The notes: generated by a model not told the origin, from the letters alone. 64,000 nt of DNA from UBA7672 sp031419455 (GCA_031419455.1 JANOKS010000135.1:1-64000); one strand, 5' to 3'. Shown: positions 1-8,805, numbered from the stretch's first letter. Translations and numbers: made by a program.

Positions 1-57
1 CGCATCGACAAACCTGACGACCCGCTTCCTGAGGTCAGAGGAGTAGCTCTTGCCCAT
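1..57 (-). CDS. IS630-like transposase, N-terminal fragment (window edge)
   Basis: The first 19 codons are visible, reading MGKSYSSDLRKRVV and then RFVDA on the reverse strand before the window ends. This opening is typical of the helix-turn-helix N-terminus of IS630-family (Tc1/mariner-like) transposases. The family call rests on recalled sequence similarity only, because the DDE domain lies outside the window. The right end of the element should lie within the next hundred bases, but I could not identify a terminal repeat with confidence. Confidence 0.6.
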   Translation of the reverse strand, partial: MGKSYSSDLRKRVVRFVDA

Positions 58-194
58 GATCCACCTCCACACTCGGTGAATCAGACTTCGCGACCGTCGG
101 GAATCCCCTTTCGATTCCTATTTCAGGCACGTCGCTCTAGGAGATCAATATGCAAGGTGACGCCGTCAAGGTGACGCGTGGGTCAGCAAGAAAA

Positions 195-452
195 CTATTC
201 CGCGGCGATCGCCCGGCCGCCATCCTCGTCTTCTGCTTCCGCGGCCGTATCCGGGTCCCACACCAGTATGTCCCCCGGCTGGCAGTTCAGTTCACGGCAA
301 AGCGCTTCGAGCGTCGAGAAGCGGATCGCCTTGGCCTTGCCGGTCTTCAGGATCGACAGGTTCGCAAGCGTGATGCCGACGCGATCACCCAGCTCGGTGA
401 GCGACATGCGGCGGTCCAGAAGGACCCTGTCGAGCGTAACCCGGATCGCCAT
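195..452 (-). CDS. Xre/Cro-C1 type HTH regulator (YozG-like), partner of DUF2975 protein
   Basis: This is an 85-aa protein. Residues about 10-60 form a lambda-repressor-like helix-turn-helix: RRMSLTELGDRVGITLANLS, followed by a helix with the STLEALCRELNCQPGDIL signature of the YozG/HTH_26 group. The tail is acidic (EAEDEDGG). The start MAIRVTLD at 452 is chosen because the family begins here; the frame stays open to 509. It lies 149 bp downstream of the DUF2975 membrane protein on the same strand. That pairing recurs in bacteria and suggests a membrane protein with a cognate DNA-binding partner. The target genes are unknown. Confidence 0.8.
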   Translation of the reverse strand: MAIRVTLDRVLLDRRMSLTELGDRVGITLANLSILKTGKAKAIRFSTLEALCRELNCQPGDILVWDPDTAAEAEDEDGGRAIAAE

Positions 453-601
453 CGGCGCCGCTGTCGTCCTGTGTCTACGCCGGCGGACCATCCGCCGGAA
501 CCTTGTCAACGCAATCTGGGCCGCGCCTCGCCCTTAACCATGCCGGAAGGGTCACTTCCGGTACCTGCAATGTCCGAACCATCGTCCCTGAAAATGGGGG
601 C

Positions 602-1195
602 TCAGATCGTCATCTTCTGCTCTTCGCGCATCGCCGCGCCTTCACGGAAAACCTGGGCGAGCACAAGCAGGGTGAGTACGGCGAACCAGACGGGCCAGTT
701 CACGCGCGGAAAAACAAACGGCGGGCTGTCGCCGGCAAGGCCAAATCCCGCCAGCAGCAGGCTGGCCAGCGTCGTCACGAACATGCTGGCCCCCTCCATT
801 ATGGCCAGCACGATGCCGATGGCGGCGAACCGCTTGGCGTTCTCCGGAACGAAAGGATCGCGCGCCACCAGCGTCTCGAACACGCCGCGGAGATAGGCGC
901 ACACGATCATGGCGCCGATGCAGAGGATCGAGCCATTGAGGCTCCAGACCACCAGGTCGCGCGGGGTCGAGACGACGACGCGCTCGAACAGCGGAAACAG
1001 CAGGTCGCCCGTGACGAGGTAGTAGATCGAGAACGCCGCAATGATCCAGATGAAGCCGAGCAGCGCGCACGCGACCACCCAGGCGACATCGACCGCCAGC
1101 TTCAGGAATGACGAGATCGACCCGCGGCCGGTCGCGCGCATCAACATTGCTTCCGGGCTCCGATCCGACCCCGCCGCGCGCATAGCGGCCTTCAA
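602..1195 (-). CDS. DUF2975 family integral membrane protein
   Basis: This 197-aa protein has four predicted membrane segments, at residues about 33-60 (VAWVVACALLGFIWIIAAF), 85-105, 122-142 and 165-185. The pattern of four helices with a GDLLFPLFERV loop fits DUF2975, a family that is usually encoded next to a small Xre/YozG regulator, as it is here. An internal start at MLMRATGRG (residue 17) is also possible, because the first 16 residues look atypical. The function of the family is not known to me; a role in membrane-linked transcriptional control with the adjacent HTH protein is inferred. Confidence 0.7.
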   Translation of the reverse strand: MKAAMRAAGSDRSPEAMLMRATGRGSISSFLKLAVDVAWVVACALLGFIWIIAAFSIYYLVTGDLLFPLFERVVVSTPRDLVVWSLNGSILCIGAMIVCAYLRGVFETLVARDPFVPENAKRFAAIGIVLAIMEGASMFVTTLASLLLAGFGLAGDSPPFVFPRVNWPVWFAVLTLLVLAQVFREGAAMREEQKMTI

Positions 1196-1341
1196 TCCGA
1201 CCTGCCACGGCCGGGCAAAACAACTTCCCCAAGCCTCAACGCGACTTGCCAGGCGGCAGCTTGTCTGGCGAGATGGATTCGGACCATATCGAAAAACAAT
1301 ATGTCCGTCTACCCACGCGGGCTGAAAGGACGCAGTTCCCC

Positions 1342-1962
1342 ATGAGCATCCCCCGAAATCTGCCTCCCGGCCGCATCATCGCAGCGACGCATAACCCGGG
1401 CAAGGTCAAGGAGTTGGGCGTGCTGCTCGCCGATATCGGCTTTACGCCGGTGTCTGCCGGCGCGCTCGGTCTGCCCGAGCCGGACGAAACCGCCGACACC
1501 TTTCGGGGCAATGCCGAACTCAAGGCGGTCGCCGCCGCGGTCGCTGCCGGCGAACCGGCGCTGGCGGATGACTCCGGCCTCGCCTGCGATGGGCTGTCGG
1601 GTGCGCCGGGAATCTATTCGGCGCGCTGGGCCGGACCGGACAAGGATTTCCGCGTCGCCATGCAGAAGGTCGAGGACGGTCTCAAGGCCGAGACGACCGA
1701 GGACGGCGAGGTCGACCGGCGCGCAAGCTTCATCTGCGTCCTCTCGCTCGCCTGGCCCGACGGACATGTCGAGAGTTTCGAAGGCGTCGTCCGCGGGCAG
1801 CTCGTCTTCCCGCCGCGCGGTGATCGCGGCTTTGGCTACGACCCGATCTTCGTGCCGGAGGGCGAGACCGAAACGTTCGGCGAGATGGACCCCGACAAGA
1901 AGCACGCGATGAGTCACCGCGCGGTCGCGTTCGGCAAGCTCCGCGCCTTTCTCTCGTCTTGA
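1342..1962 (+). CDS. rdgB: Non-canonical purine NTP pyrophosphatase (RdgB/HAM1)
   Basis: The enzyme hydrolyses dITP, XTP and ITP to the monophosphate and PPi in the cytosol, which keeps deaminated purines out of DNA and RNA. The 206-aa product has the substrate-loop motif ATHNPGK near the N-terminus, the catalytic ADDSGL (about residue 75), the GYDPIFVPEG block and the C-terminal SHRAVAF motif, all hallmarks of the family. The start MSIPRNLPPGR at 1342 is preferred over an upstream in-frame ATG at 1246 because it matches the usual N-terminus and has GAAAGGA upstream. hemW follows 45 bp downstream on the same strand, a common alphaproteobacterial arrangement. Confidence 0.95.
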   Translation: MSIPRNLPPGRIIAATHNPGKVKELGVLLADIGFTPVSAGALGLPEPDETADTFRGNAELKAVAAAVAAGEPALADDSGLACDGLSGAPGIYSARWAGPDKDFRVAMQKVEDGLKAETTEDGEVDRRASFICVLSLAWPDGHVESFEGVVRGQLVFPPRGDRGFGYDPIFVPEGETETFGEMDPDKKHAMSHRAVAFGKLRAFLSS

Positions 1963-2007
1963 CGCGCGGTTGACTGCGACACGGCTTTCGCGCGACGCGT
2001 GTCGGCC

Positions 2008-3156
2008 ATGAGAGGGTTCAACCCGGATCGCGGTTTCGGCGTCTACGTCCACTGGCCGTATTGCGCGCGCATCTGTCCCTATTGCGACTTCAACGTCTAC
2101 GCCGCCAAGGCGCGCGACACCACGCCGCTGTTCGATGCCATCATCGCGGACCTTGCCGGCTGGCGCGAGCGAACGGGCGCGCGCCGCGTCGATTCCATCT
2201 TCCTCGGCGGCGGCACGCCGTCGCTGATGACAGGCGAGCAGGTCGCGCGCGTCATCGCGCAGGTGGACGATCTCTGGGGGCTGAAGCCCGGCGCCGAAAT
2301 CACCATCGAGGCAAACCCGGACGATGCAGCCCGCTTTGCGGATTTTTCCGCGGCGGGCGTGAACAGGCTGTCGCTTGGGCTGCAGTCGCTCGACGACGAG
2401 CGCCTGAAATTCCTCGGCCGCACGCATTCTGCCGCCGATGCGCTGGCGGCATTGGATCTCGCGCGCGGAGCATTCCGCTCCGTGTCGCTCGACCTGATCT
2501 ATGCGCAGCCCGGACAGGACGCGACAGCCTGGCAAGCGGAGCTGGCCCGCGCGCTGGCGCTGGGCGCGGATCATCTGTCGCTCTACGAACTGACGATCGA
2601 ACCCGGCGCGGCCTTCGCTTTCGCCGTGAAACGCAAGGACTGGGCGCCGCTGGATGATGATCGCTCGGCCGAGCTCTACGAGATCACGCAGGCAATGACG
2701 GGGGAGGCCGGTTACGACGCCTACGAGATTTCCAACCACGCCCGCGGCGCCCAGCATCAGTCATCGCACAACCGCATCTACTGGGCCTCGGGCGACTGGG
2801 CCGGCGTGGGGCCGGGCGCCCATGGGCGCTTCACGACCGGCGAGGAGCGCTGGGCGACGGAAGCGGCCGACAGGCCGGGCGATTACATGCAGCAGGTGAC
2901 ATCGAACGGCCTCGGCTGGGCGATGGTCGAGAAGCTCGACGATCTCGCCCACGCACGCGAGCGCGTGGCCATGGGCCTGCGCGTGGCCGAAGGCTTTCGC
3001 GTCAGCGACGTGCACGAGCTCGGCCAGATGCCGGATGCAACGCGCGTGTCGGAATACATGCGCGAGGGATTGGTGAGCGCCTCCGAGGACAGGATCGCGC
3101 TCACGCAGGCGGGGCGATTGCTTGCGGACCGGATCGCGGCGGAGATTTCGCCGTAA
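2008..3156 (+). CDS. hemW: Radical SAM heme chaperone HemW (oxygen-independent coproporphyrinogen oxidase-like)
   Basis: HemW binds heme and a [4Fe-4S] cluster and is thought to deliver heme to target proteins. It lacks true HemN activity. The 382-aa protein carries the radical SAM triad C19-x3-C23-x2-C26 (YCARICPYCDFN) followed by the FLGGGTPS SAM-binding motif, then EANPD and the RLSLGLQS segment. The HNRIYW block in the C-terminal half is also typical of the family. The ATG at 2008 is preferred; a GTG at 1999 is in frame. Probably co-transcribed with rdgB. Confidence 0.93.
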   Translation: MRGFNPDRGFGVYVHWPYCARICPYCDFNVYAAKARDTTPLFDAIIADLAGWRERTGARRVDSIFLGGGTPSLMTGEQVARVIAQVDDLWGLKPGAEITIEANPDDAARFADFSAAGVNRLSLGLQSLDDERLKFLGRTHSAADALAALDLARGAFRSVSLDLIYAQPGQDATAWQAELARALALGADHLSLYELTIEPGAAFAFAVKRKDWAPLDDDRSAELYEITQAMTGEAGYDAYEISNHARGAQHQSSHNRIYWASGDWAGVGPGAHGRFTTGEERWATEAADRPGDYMQQVTSNGLGWAMVEKLDDLAHARERVAMGLRVAEGFRVSDVHELGQMPDATRVSEYMREGLVSASEDRIALTQAGRLLADRIAAEISP

Positions 3157-3186
3157 GGGCGCAACACGCGAAGTCGAAGAAAGTCT

Positions 3187-3256
3187 CTTCGTGCCTTTGT
3201 GCAAACCTTCGTGTCTTTGTGTTTCACCTGAAAAATTCAAACACAAAGGCACGAAG
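3187..3256. repeat. Direct-plus-inverted repeat CTTCGTGCCTTTGTG, hairpin between convergent genes
   Basis: CTTCGTGCCTTTGTG (3187-3201) is followed by a near copy, CTTCGTGTCTTTGTGTT (3207-3223), and then the reverse complement CACAAAGGCACGAAG (3242-3256). The second copy can pair with the third over about 17 bp with one mismatch and an AT-rich loop. It lies between the converging hemW and LpoA-like genes and may act as a bidirectional terminator or be a dispersed repeat. Confidence 0.7.
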
Positions 3257-3309
3257 ATTCACACGAAGGGCACCAGGGGCCGGTGCACGGCAATTCAGCT
3301 TCCGAAGCT

Positions 3310-4614
3310 CTAGCTCCCCGACCCAAACGTCTGCTGCGGCGGGGACACTGTTTTCACCCCGCCCCGGTCCTGCAGCTGCATCACGGCAAGCGCGCGCTCC
3401 ACACTGCCATCGGGACCGAACCGGAAGAGGCCGTTGACGCCGCCCCAGCCCTCCGTGCGCTGGATCATCGCCGCGTCGAGACGGTTTGCTGAAGCCAGCG
3501 TGGCCGCGAGTGCGCCGGCGTCATAGCCGAACGCAGCCAGCCGCGGTGGCGCCTCTCCGAAGAAAGCCTGATAGCGCTTCTCGAAATCGGCAACGGATAC
3601 CGGATCGGGCGCCGGGAAGGAGCCGCCATAGAGGCCGGGCTCACGCCAGACATCCGCATCGTTCCACTGGCCGGTGCCGAGGAAGCGCACTTCCTTGGGC
3701 GTGACGTTGGTGACCGCACGCAGCAGCGCGCCGACCGAGCGCAACTGCACGCCGGCTTCCGGGATCAGCACGGCTACCTTGTTGGGGTTGGCGCGGTTCT
3801 CCGCCTCGATGATGGAGGCGACGCGGCGCGCCTCGGCCTGCGGCGAGGAATTGCCCTGCGTATAGTATTCGACGCCCACGACCGCCGCGCCGCGTTTTGC
3901 CGCCGCATCCCTGAGCGCCTGTTCGATGGCGCGGGTGTTCTGGTTGTTGGGGCCCAGCATCGCAAAGCGCGTGACGCCATCCTTGGCCGCCCAATCGACG
4001 ATGCGCTCCACTTCGGCATAGGGCGTCAGCGAGACCAGATAGGCGCCCTGTCCGATGGCCGCGACGTCGGTCGAGAAAGCGAACACGGGCGCGCGAACCT
4101 CGGCGGCTTCGCGCGCAACCGGCGAGACCTGCTGGGCGAACACCGGACCAATCACGGCGATGGCGCCATCGCGGATCACATCGTCGGCGATGCCGGCGAC
4201 AACCGCGGCGTCTGCGCTGGTGGCGTCGCGGCGCAACAGCACGACATCGGCCGCGCCGACCTGGAAAAGCGCCATCTGGATCGCGTTGTAGATGCCTTCG
4301 CTCTGCTTCTTCACTTCCGCATTGGTGGAGGAGAAGGGCAGCAGGACGGCGATGCGCTTCAGATTCATCTGCTGGGCGCCGGGCAGGTGCCGGGGCATAT
4401 AGGCGTTGCTGCTGTCGGCGAAGGTGGGCATCACGGGCGCCGACGGCGAAGGATCGGCCGATGGCGGCCGCATCGGGCGGGTTGGATCAGGACGCAGGTC
4501 GTTGGTAGAGAGAGGCGTGGTCGGCCGCACAGGGCCGCTGGCGCACGCGGCCGTTCCGGCCAGCATCAGGGCGGACGCCGCGCCAAGGAAACGGACCCGA
4601 GTTCTGGATGACAT
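3310..4614 (-). CDS. LpoA-like penicillin-binding protein activator (lipoprotein, periplasmic binding-protein fold)
   Basis: This 434-aa lipoprotein has a signal peptide with a lipobox ending at Cys24 (LAGTAAC) and then a Pro-rich linker (residues 30-75). A type-1 periplasmic-binding-protein domain runs from about residue 85 (KRIAVLLPFSS) to the end. By family knowledge LpoA-type proteins stimulate PBP1-class peptidoglycan synthases from the outer membrane. Here the N-terminal TPR domain of E. coli LpoA is absent, as usual in alphaproteobacteria. The context supports the call: rsmI, yraN and a BON lipoprotein diverge from it, mirroring E. coli yraL-yraM-yraN-yraP. Its start overlaps the start of rsmI by a few bases. 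Confidence 0.85.
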   Translation of the reverse strand: MSSRTRVRFLGAASALMLAGTAACASGPVRPTTPLSTNDLRPDPTRPMRPPSADPSPSAPVMPTFADSSNAYMPRHLPGAQQMNLKRIAVLLPFSSTNAEVKKQSEGIYNAIQMALFQVGAADVVLLRRDATSADAAVVAGIADDVIRDGAIAVIGPVFAQQVSPVAREAAEVRAPVFAFSTDVAAIGQGAYLVSLTPYAEVERIVDWAAKDGVTRFAMLGPNNQNTRAIEQALRDAAAKRGAAVVGVEYYTQGNSSPQAEARRVASIIEAENRANPNKVAVLIPEAGVQLRSVGALLRAVTNVTPKEVRFLGTGQWNDADVWREPGLYGGSFPAPDPVSVADFEKRYQAFFGEAPPRLAAFGYDAGALAATLASANRLDAAMIQRTEGWGGVNGLFRFGPDGSVERALAVMQLQDRGGVKTVSPPQQTFGSGS

Positions 4615-5585
4615 GCGCGACCCCTCCTGAGGATGCGGCGGTAGACCCGGCCCAGGCTGTGGAACCTAGAGCCGGGGATGATTCCCGACAAGGCGAGGCA
4701 TCTGCACCGCGCCTGTTCAGGATCGATCCCGGCCTTGCGCCCGGCCTGTACGTTGTTTCGACTCCGATCGGCAACCTCAGGGACATCACCCTGCGCGCCC
4801 TCGATACGCTGGCCTCCGTGGACGCCGTCTGTGCCGAGGATACGCGCGTTGCCGCAAAGCTGCTCAATGCCTTCGGAGTCTCCGCGAGATTGCGGCCATA
4901 TCACGACCACAACGGCGCACAGGCGCGGCCAGCTCTGCTTAACGACCTGAAAGCAGGCGCGCGCATCGCCCTGATCTCGGATGCGGGAACGCCGCTGGTG
5001 TCCGATCCCGGCTACAAGCTGGTGCGCGAGGCGGCGGCGCTTGGCATCCGCATCATTGCGATACCGGGCGCGTCTGCGCCAATGGCGGCGCTGGCCTCCT
5101 CCGGCCTCCCGACGGATCGCTTCACTTTCGCAGGCTTCCCGCCGCCCAGGTCCGGCGCGCGCAAGACATTCCTGACATCGCTGAAAGGCACAGGCGGCAC
5201 GCTGGTCTTCTTTGAGGGTCCGTCGCGCCTCGTCGCCAGCCTCGCCGACATGGCCGAGGTGCTGGGCGCGCGCGAAGCCGTCGTCGCGCGGGAACTGACC
5301 AAGCTGTTCGAGGAACTCCGGCGCGGCACGCTGGCGGAACTCGCCGCGCACTATGCCGAGGCGGGCCCGCCGCGCGGTGAGATCGTCGTGCTGGTCGGAC
5401 CGGGCGAGGGCGCCGCGCCCGTAGATGCGGAGACGCTCGACGCGGCCATCCTCGCAGCGGGCGAAGACCGGCCGCTGAAGGAGATCGCCGCCGAACTTGC
5501 CGAGCGCTTAGGCATGAAACGCCGCGACGTCTACGCGCGTGCTCTTGAGCTGCGGGAAACGGACGAGACCGATGGCGCGGGCTGA
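4608..5585 (+). CDS. rsmI: 16S rRNA (cytidine1402-2'-O)-methyltransferase RsmI
   Basis: RsmI 2'-O-methylates C1402 in the decoding centre of 16S rRNA with SAM. The 325-aa tetrapyrrole-methylase-fold protein shows LYVVSTPIGNLRDITLRAL (residues about 47-65), EDTR, the ALISDAGTPLVSDPG loop and the PGASAPMAALASSGLP segment, all diagnostic. The first 45 residues are not conserved. The ATG at 4608 sits back to back with the start of the reverse lipoprotein gene, and a GTG at 4656 is an alternative. yraN overlaps its 3' end by 14 bp, so the two are translationally coupled. Confidence 0.93.
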   Translation: MTCATPPEDAAVDPAQAVEPRAGDDSRQGEASAPRLFRIDPGLAPGLYVVSTPIGNLRDITLRALDTLASVDAVCAEDTRVAAKLLNAFGVSARLRPYHDHNGAQARPALLNDLKAGARIALISDAGTPLVSDPGYKLVREAAALGIRIIAIPGASAPMAALASSGLPTDRFTFAGFPPPRSGARKTFLTSLKGTGGTLVFFEGPSRLVASLADMAEVLGAREAVVARELTKLFEELRRGTLAELAAHYAEAGPPRGEIVVLVGPGEGAAPVDAETLDAAILAAGEDRPLKEIAAELAERLGMKRRDVYARALELRETDETDGAG

Positions 5586-5952
5586 TCCCACAGCGGCGCG
5601 CCGCAAGCGCGAGACCGCCGGCCGCCGCGCCGAAACCGCTGCGGCGCTGTGGCTGCAGCTCAAGGGCTACCGCATCCTCGACCGCCGCGCCCGCATGCCC
5701 GCCTGCGAGATCGACCTCGTCGCGCGCAAGGGCCGCATGCTGGTGTTTGTCGAGGTGAAGGCGCGGCGCACTAAGGGCATGGCGCTGGAATCGGTGACGC
5801 TGCAGCTGCGCAAGCGGCTGGAGCAGGCGGCGAACCAGTGGGTCTCGCGGCGTCACGGATTGCAGCAGCATCTCTGGCGCTTCGATATCGTGATGCTCGC
5901 GCCGGGAAAGCTGCCGCGTCACATGCGTGATGCATGGCGGGCGCAGGCCTAG
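5572..5952 (+). CDS. yraN: YraN family (UPF0102) endonuclease-fold protein
   Basis: This 126-aa protein has the UPF0102 core: AETAAALWLQLKGYRIL, then CEIDLVARKGRMLVFVEVKAR. The EID and (F)VEVK residues form a Holliday-junction-resolvase/restriction-like PD-(D/E)XK site. The ATG at 5572 gives the standard N-terminus MARADPTAARRK. The rsmI-yraN-BON order is conserved from E. coli to alphaproteobacteria. The in vivo role is not firmly established; a nuclease function is inferred from the fold. Confidence 0.92.
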   Translation: MARADPTAARRKRETAGRRAETAAALWLQLKGYRILDRRARMPACEIDLVARKGRMLVFVEVKARRTKGMALESVTLQLRKRLEQAANQWVSRRHGLQQHLWRFDIVMLAPGKLPRHMRDAWRAQA

Positions 5953-6073
5953 CTCAGCGGCCTGATTTGGTTCACTTTCTGGCCATGCGCGCTGCAGAAT
6001 ATTTGCCCGCGCCTGAAAATCGCCGCATCTGGCGGGTAGTCGCCTCGCGCAACGTGACGGAGCTATCGGGATC

Positions 6074-6868
6074 ATGACTGCACGCATACTGGCCTGCCTT
6101 CTCCTTGCATCGCCGCTTCTCAGCGGATGCCTGTCGGATCGCACGTTCGGCGAGGCGCTCGACGATTCGAGCGCCGCCACAGAAGTGAAGACGCGGCTGC
6201 TCAGCGCCGGGCTCAATGGCCGCTTCATGGAGGTGGACGTCGCCGTGGTGGATCGCTTCGTGCTGCTGTCCGGCCGCGTCGCGAGCCAGGAAGACCGCAA
6301 CGAGGCCGAACGCATCGCGTGGACGGTGGGTTCGGTCGACGAGATCGCGAACGAGGTGAATGTCGGGTACTGGGATCTCGGCCGCGACCTGAACGATGCG
6401 TGGATCACCGAGCAGATCCGCATGCGCCTGATCGCCGACAACGACATCAAGGGCACGAACTTCAACATCCAGGCGCACGGAGGCACGGTCTATCTGCTGG
6501 GCCTTGCACGCACCGAGGACGAGCTTCGCCGCGCCGCCGAACACGCCAGCGTCGTCAACGGCGTCAAGAAAGTCGTCTCCTACGTGAAGATGCGCGAGCG
6601 CGCCGGCCCGCCGCCAGACATCAGCGTCGCCGCCGCGCCGCCGAGCGACAGCCAGGGCAGGCCCGTCGCCGATCCCTCCGCCGGCCAGCCGATCAACATC
6701 GCCCCGTCATCGGGTTCGGCCGCGCCGATCGTGCCGCCGACCCAGTCGCCCACCACGCGCGGCCAGTACACCGACCCCTACGCGCCGGGCGCCGCCCCGC
6801 CGCCGGGAAGCGATGGCAATTCGGTGGGGCTCCAGACTGTGCCGCTGCCGCCCGTCTCGAACAACTGA
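6074..6868 (+). CDS. Dual BON-domain outer-membrane lipoprotein (DolP/YraP-like)
   Basis: This 264-aa lipoprotein has a lipobox at Cys19 (LLSGC). Two BON domains follow, at about 33-100 (EVKTRLLSAGLNG...VLLSGRVAS) and 110-178 (ITEQIRMRLIADNDIKGTNFNIQAHGGTVYLLGLA). A low-complexity Pro/Gly/Ser-rich tail of about 80 residues ends the protein. BON domains bind phospholipid, and DolP maintains outer-membrane integrity at division sites in enterobacteria. The position after yraN matches that of dolP (yraP). The long Pro-rich C-terminus is an addition compared with E. coli DolP (191 aa). Confidence 0.85.
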   Translation: MTARILACLLLASPLLSGCLSDRTFGEALDDSSAATEVKTRLLSAGLNGRFMEVDVAVVDRFVLLSGRVASQEDRNEAERIAWTVGSVDEIANEVNVGYWDLGRDLNDAWITEQIRMRLIADNDIKGTNFNIQAHGGTVYLLGLARTEDELRRAAEHASVVNGVKKVVSYVKMRERAGPPPDISVAAAPPSDSQGRPVADPSAGQPINIAPSSGSAAPIVPPTQSPTTRGQYTDPYAPGAAPPPGSDGNSVGLQTVPLPPVSNN

Positions 6869-6946
6869 GAACGAATACAACCTCGCAGCGCATTGCAGCG
6901 AAGCGTGGCGCAACCTAGGTAGGGAACGCCACGCCGGAGCCACGCC

Positions 6947-7891
6947 ATGTCACTGCGCATCGCCGTCCAGATGGACCCGCTGGAGGCCGTCAACCCGGCA
7001 ACCGACACGTCCTTCATGATGATCGAGGAAGCGCAAGGCCGAGGCCATCAGGTTTTCGTCTATGGCGTGGGCGATCTCTTCTATGATTCCGGTTTCGTCG
7101 GCGCGTGGGCGAAGCCCGCTAAAGTCTTCCCCGGCCGCACGCCGCATGCCGAGATGGGCGGGGCGCAGAAGCTCGACCTGCGCAAGGACATCGATGTCGT
7201 CCTGATGCGGCAGGATCCGCCCTTTCACATGGGCTACATCACGGCGGCCCACCTGCTCGAACTGGTGAGCGACGAGACGCTGGTGGTGAACGATCCTGCG
7301 GGCGTTCGTTCATCGCCGGAAAAAATTCTCACCTTGATGTATCCCGACCTGCAGCCGCCGACGCTGATCACGCGCGACATTGCGCGCGTGCAGGAATTCC
7401 GCGCCGTGCACGGCGACATCGTGCTGAAACCGCTGCACGGGCATGGCGGCGCGGGCGTGCTGAAGATCGGCCGAGAGGACGGCAATCTCGAAGCCGTGGT
7501 GGACCTGTTCAACAAGATGGTTCCCGAGCCCTTCATCGCGCAAGCCTTCCTCCCCGCGGTGAGCGAAGGCGACAAGCGCATCATGATCATCGACGGCAAG
7601 CCTCTCGGCGCGATAAACCGCAAGCCGCCGAGCGGCGCCATCCGCTCCAACCTCATCGTCGGGGGGACGGCGGAAGCCACCGAGCTGTCCGCCCGCGAGC
7701 GGGAAATCTGCGCCCGCATCGCGCCCGAGCTGCAGAGGCGCGGCCTGCTGTTTGTCGGCATCGATGTGATCGGCGGCATGATGACCGAGATCAATGTGAC
7801 ATCGCCCACCGGCGCACGCGCGCTGAAGCGGCTCTCCGGCGTCGATGTGGTCGCAGCGATGTGGGACGTTATCGAGAAGAAGCTGGCCTAG
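6947..7891 (+). CDS. gshB: Glutathione synthase
   Basis: GshB ligates gamma-glutamylcysteine and glycine using ATP, giving glutathione in the cytosol. The 314-aa protein has the expected N-terminal substrate domain (MDPLEAVNPATDTSFMMIEEAQGRGHQ) and an ATP-grasp domain with DIVLKPLHGHGGAGVLKI, the KRIMIIDGKPLGAINRKP block and the EINVTSPTGARAL metal-binding segment near the C-terminus. The length is typical. It ends tail to tail with the reverse epimerase gene; the stop codons share a CTAG palindrome. Confidence 0.96.
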   Translation: MSLRIAVQMDPLEAVNPATDTSFMMIEEAQGRGHQVFVYGVGDLFYDSGFVGAWAKPAKVFPGRTPHAEMGGAQKLDLRKDIDVVLMRQDPPFHMGYITAAHLLELVSDETLVVNDPAGVRSSPEKILTLMYPDLQPPTLITRDIARVQEFRAVHGDIVLKPLHGHGGAGVLKIGREDGNLEAVVDLFNKMVPEPFIAQAFLPAVSEGDKRIMIIDGKPLGAINRKPPSGAIRSNLIVGGTAEATELSAREREICARIAPELQRRGLLFVGIDVIGGMMTEINVTSPTGARALKRLSGVDVVAAMWDVIEKKLA

Positions 7892-8805
7892 CGGGCAAGA
7901 CCCAGCCGGCAATTCTTGTAGAAAGGCTGCCAGCCAAGCATCTGCTTCGCGCGCGCGTTCCGCAGCCTGAAGGATGGAAAGCCAGGCGGGCCGCCCGTCT
8001 GTGGCGGCGGGCCTCCTGCAATCGCCGCGACATGACCGAACAGCTCGTCCCAGGTCACGGGCGCATCATCGCATACGATCAATGTCTCACGCGACGGCCA
8101 GCGCTCGAGGGCGGCGAGCGTTGCGGTCGCCATATCGGCAATGTGGCAGAGCGATACGAAATCACGTCCGTCGCCGGGCATGCGCAGCTTTACTGTAGCA
8201 GCCCGCCCCATCCAGCCATCATCAAAGCCCGTGCCCGGGCCGTAGAAGAGCCCGCCGCGCAGAATGATCCAGTCCATCGCTGAGGCGGCAATCGTTGCCT
8301 CCATCGCGTGCGCCGCCAGAAAGGCGCGGCCGCTTACCGTGTCGGATGTTGCGGAAAAACGGTGCGTCTCGTCGGTCCAGCTGTCGTCGCCCGAGGCGCA
8401 GATCATGCCGATGCTCTGCTGGATGACCCGGCCGACGCCTGCCGCCGAACACGCCGCGACCCAGCTTGCCGCGCCCTCCGCACGCACCCTGTCATTCGCG
8501 TCGAAATCGCCGCGACCGCTCGGCCCCGGCAATGACGTCGCGAGATTGACGCTCACAGCGCAGCCTTGCAGCGCTTCGATCATCGACGACGTGTCGAAGA
8601 TATCTGCAATTCGAACTTCAGCCCCACAGGCGCGGGCGAGTTCGCCGGCCTCCGGGCGACGCACCAGCGCTCTCACAGGATGACCGCTTGCGATCAGCAG
8701 CGGAATCAGGTGGCGCGCATAGACGCCATTGCCGCCGAGGATCGCGATCGTCTGGCGCAATGCCGCATCTCCCTCGTCAGGCGACAATTCCCGCCGCGCC
8801 TGCAC
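7888..8805 (-). CDS. NAD(P)-binding atypical SDR / NAD-dependent epimerase-like protein
   Basis: This 305-aa protein has the Rossmann motif IAILGGNGVYARHLIPLLIASGHPVRALVRRP at residues about 19-50, followed by a NLATSLPGP segment and a QQSIGMI region. It lacks a clear YxxxK active site, so it belongs to the atypical SDR / NmrA-like group. The substrate is unknown. Its start overlaps the 3' end of the comM fragment by 29 bp, so it was probably co-transcribed with intact comM and is now cut off from that promoter by the insertion. An internal start near the Rossmann motif is possible. Confidence 0.75.
   Translation of the reverse strand: MQARRELSPDEGDAALRQTIAILGGNGVYARHLIPLLIASGHPVRALVRRPEAGELARACGAEVRIADIFDTSSMIEALQGCAVSVNLATSLPGPSGRGDFDANDRVRAEGAASWVAACSAAGVGRVIQQSIGMICASGDDSWTDETHRFSATSDTVSGRAFLAAHAMEATIAASAMDWIILRGGLFYGPGTGFDDGWMGRAATVKLRMPGDGRDFVSLCHIADMATATLAALERWPSRETLIVCDDAPVTWDELFGHVAAIAGGPPPQTGGPPGFPSFRLRNARAKQMLGWQPFYKNCRLGLAR

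Noticed and set aside
1309..2757. 482-codon reverse frame across rdgB and hemW
   Set aside because: It is a shadow of two confidently identified forward genes.
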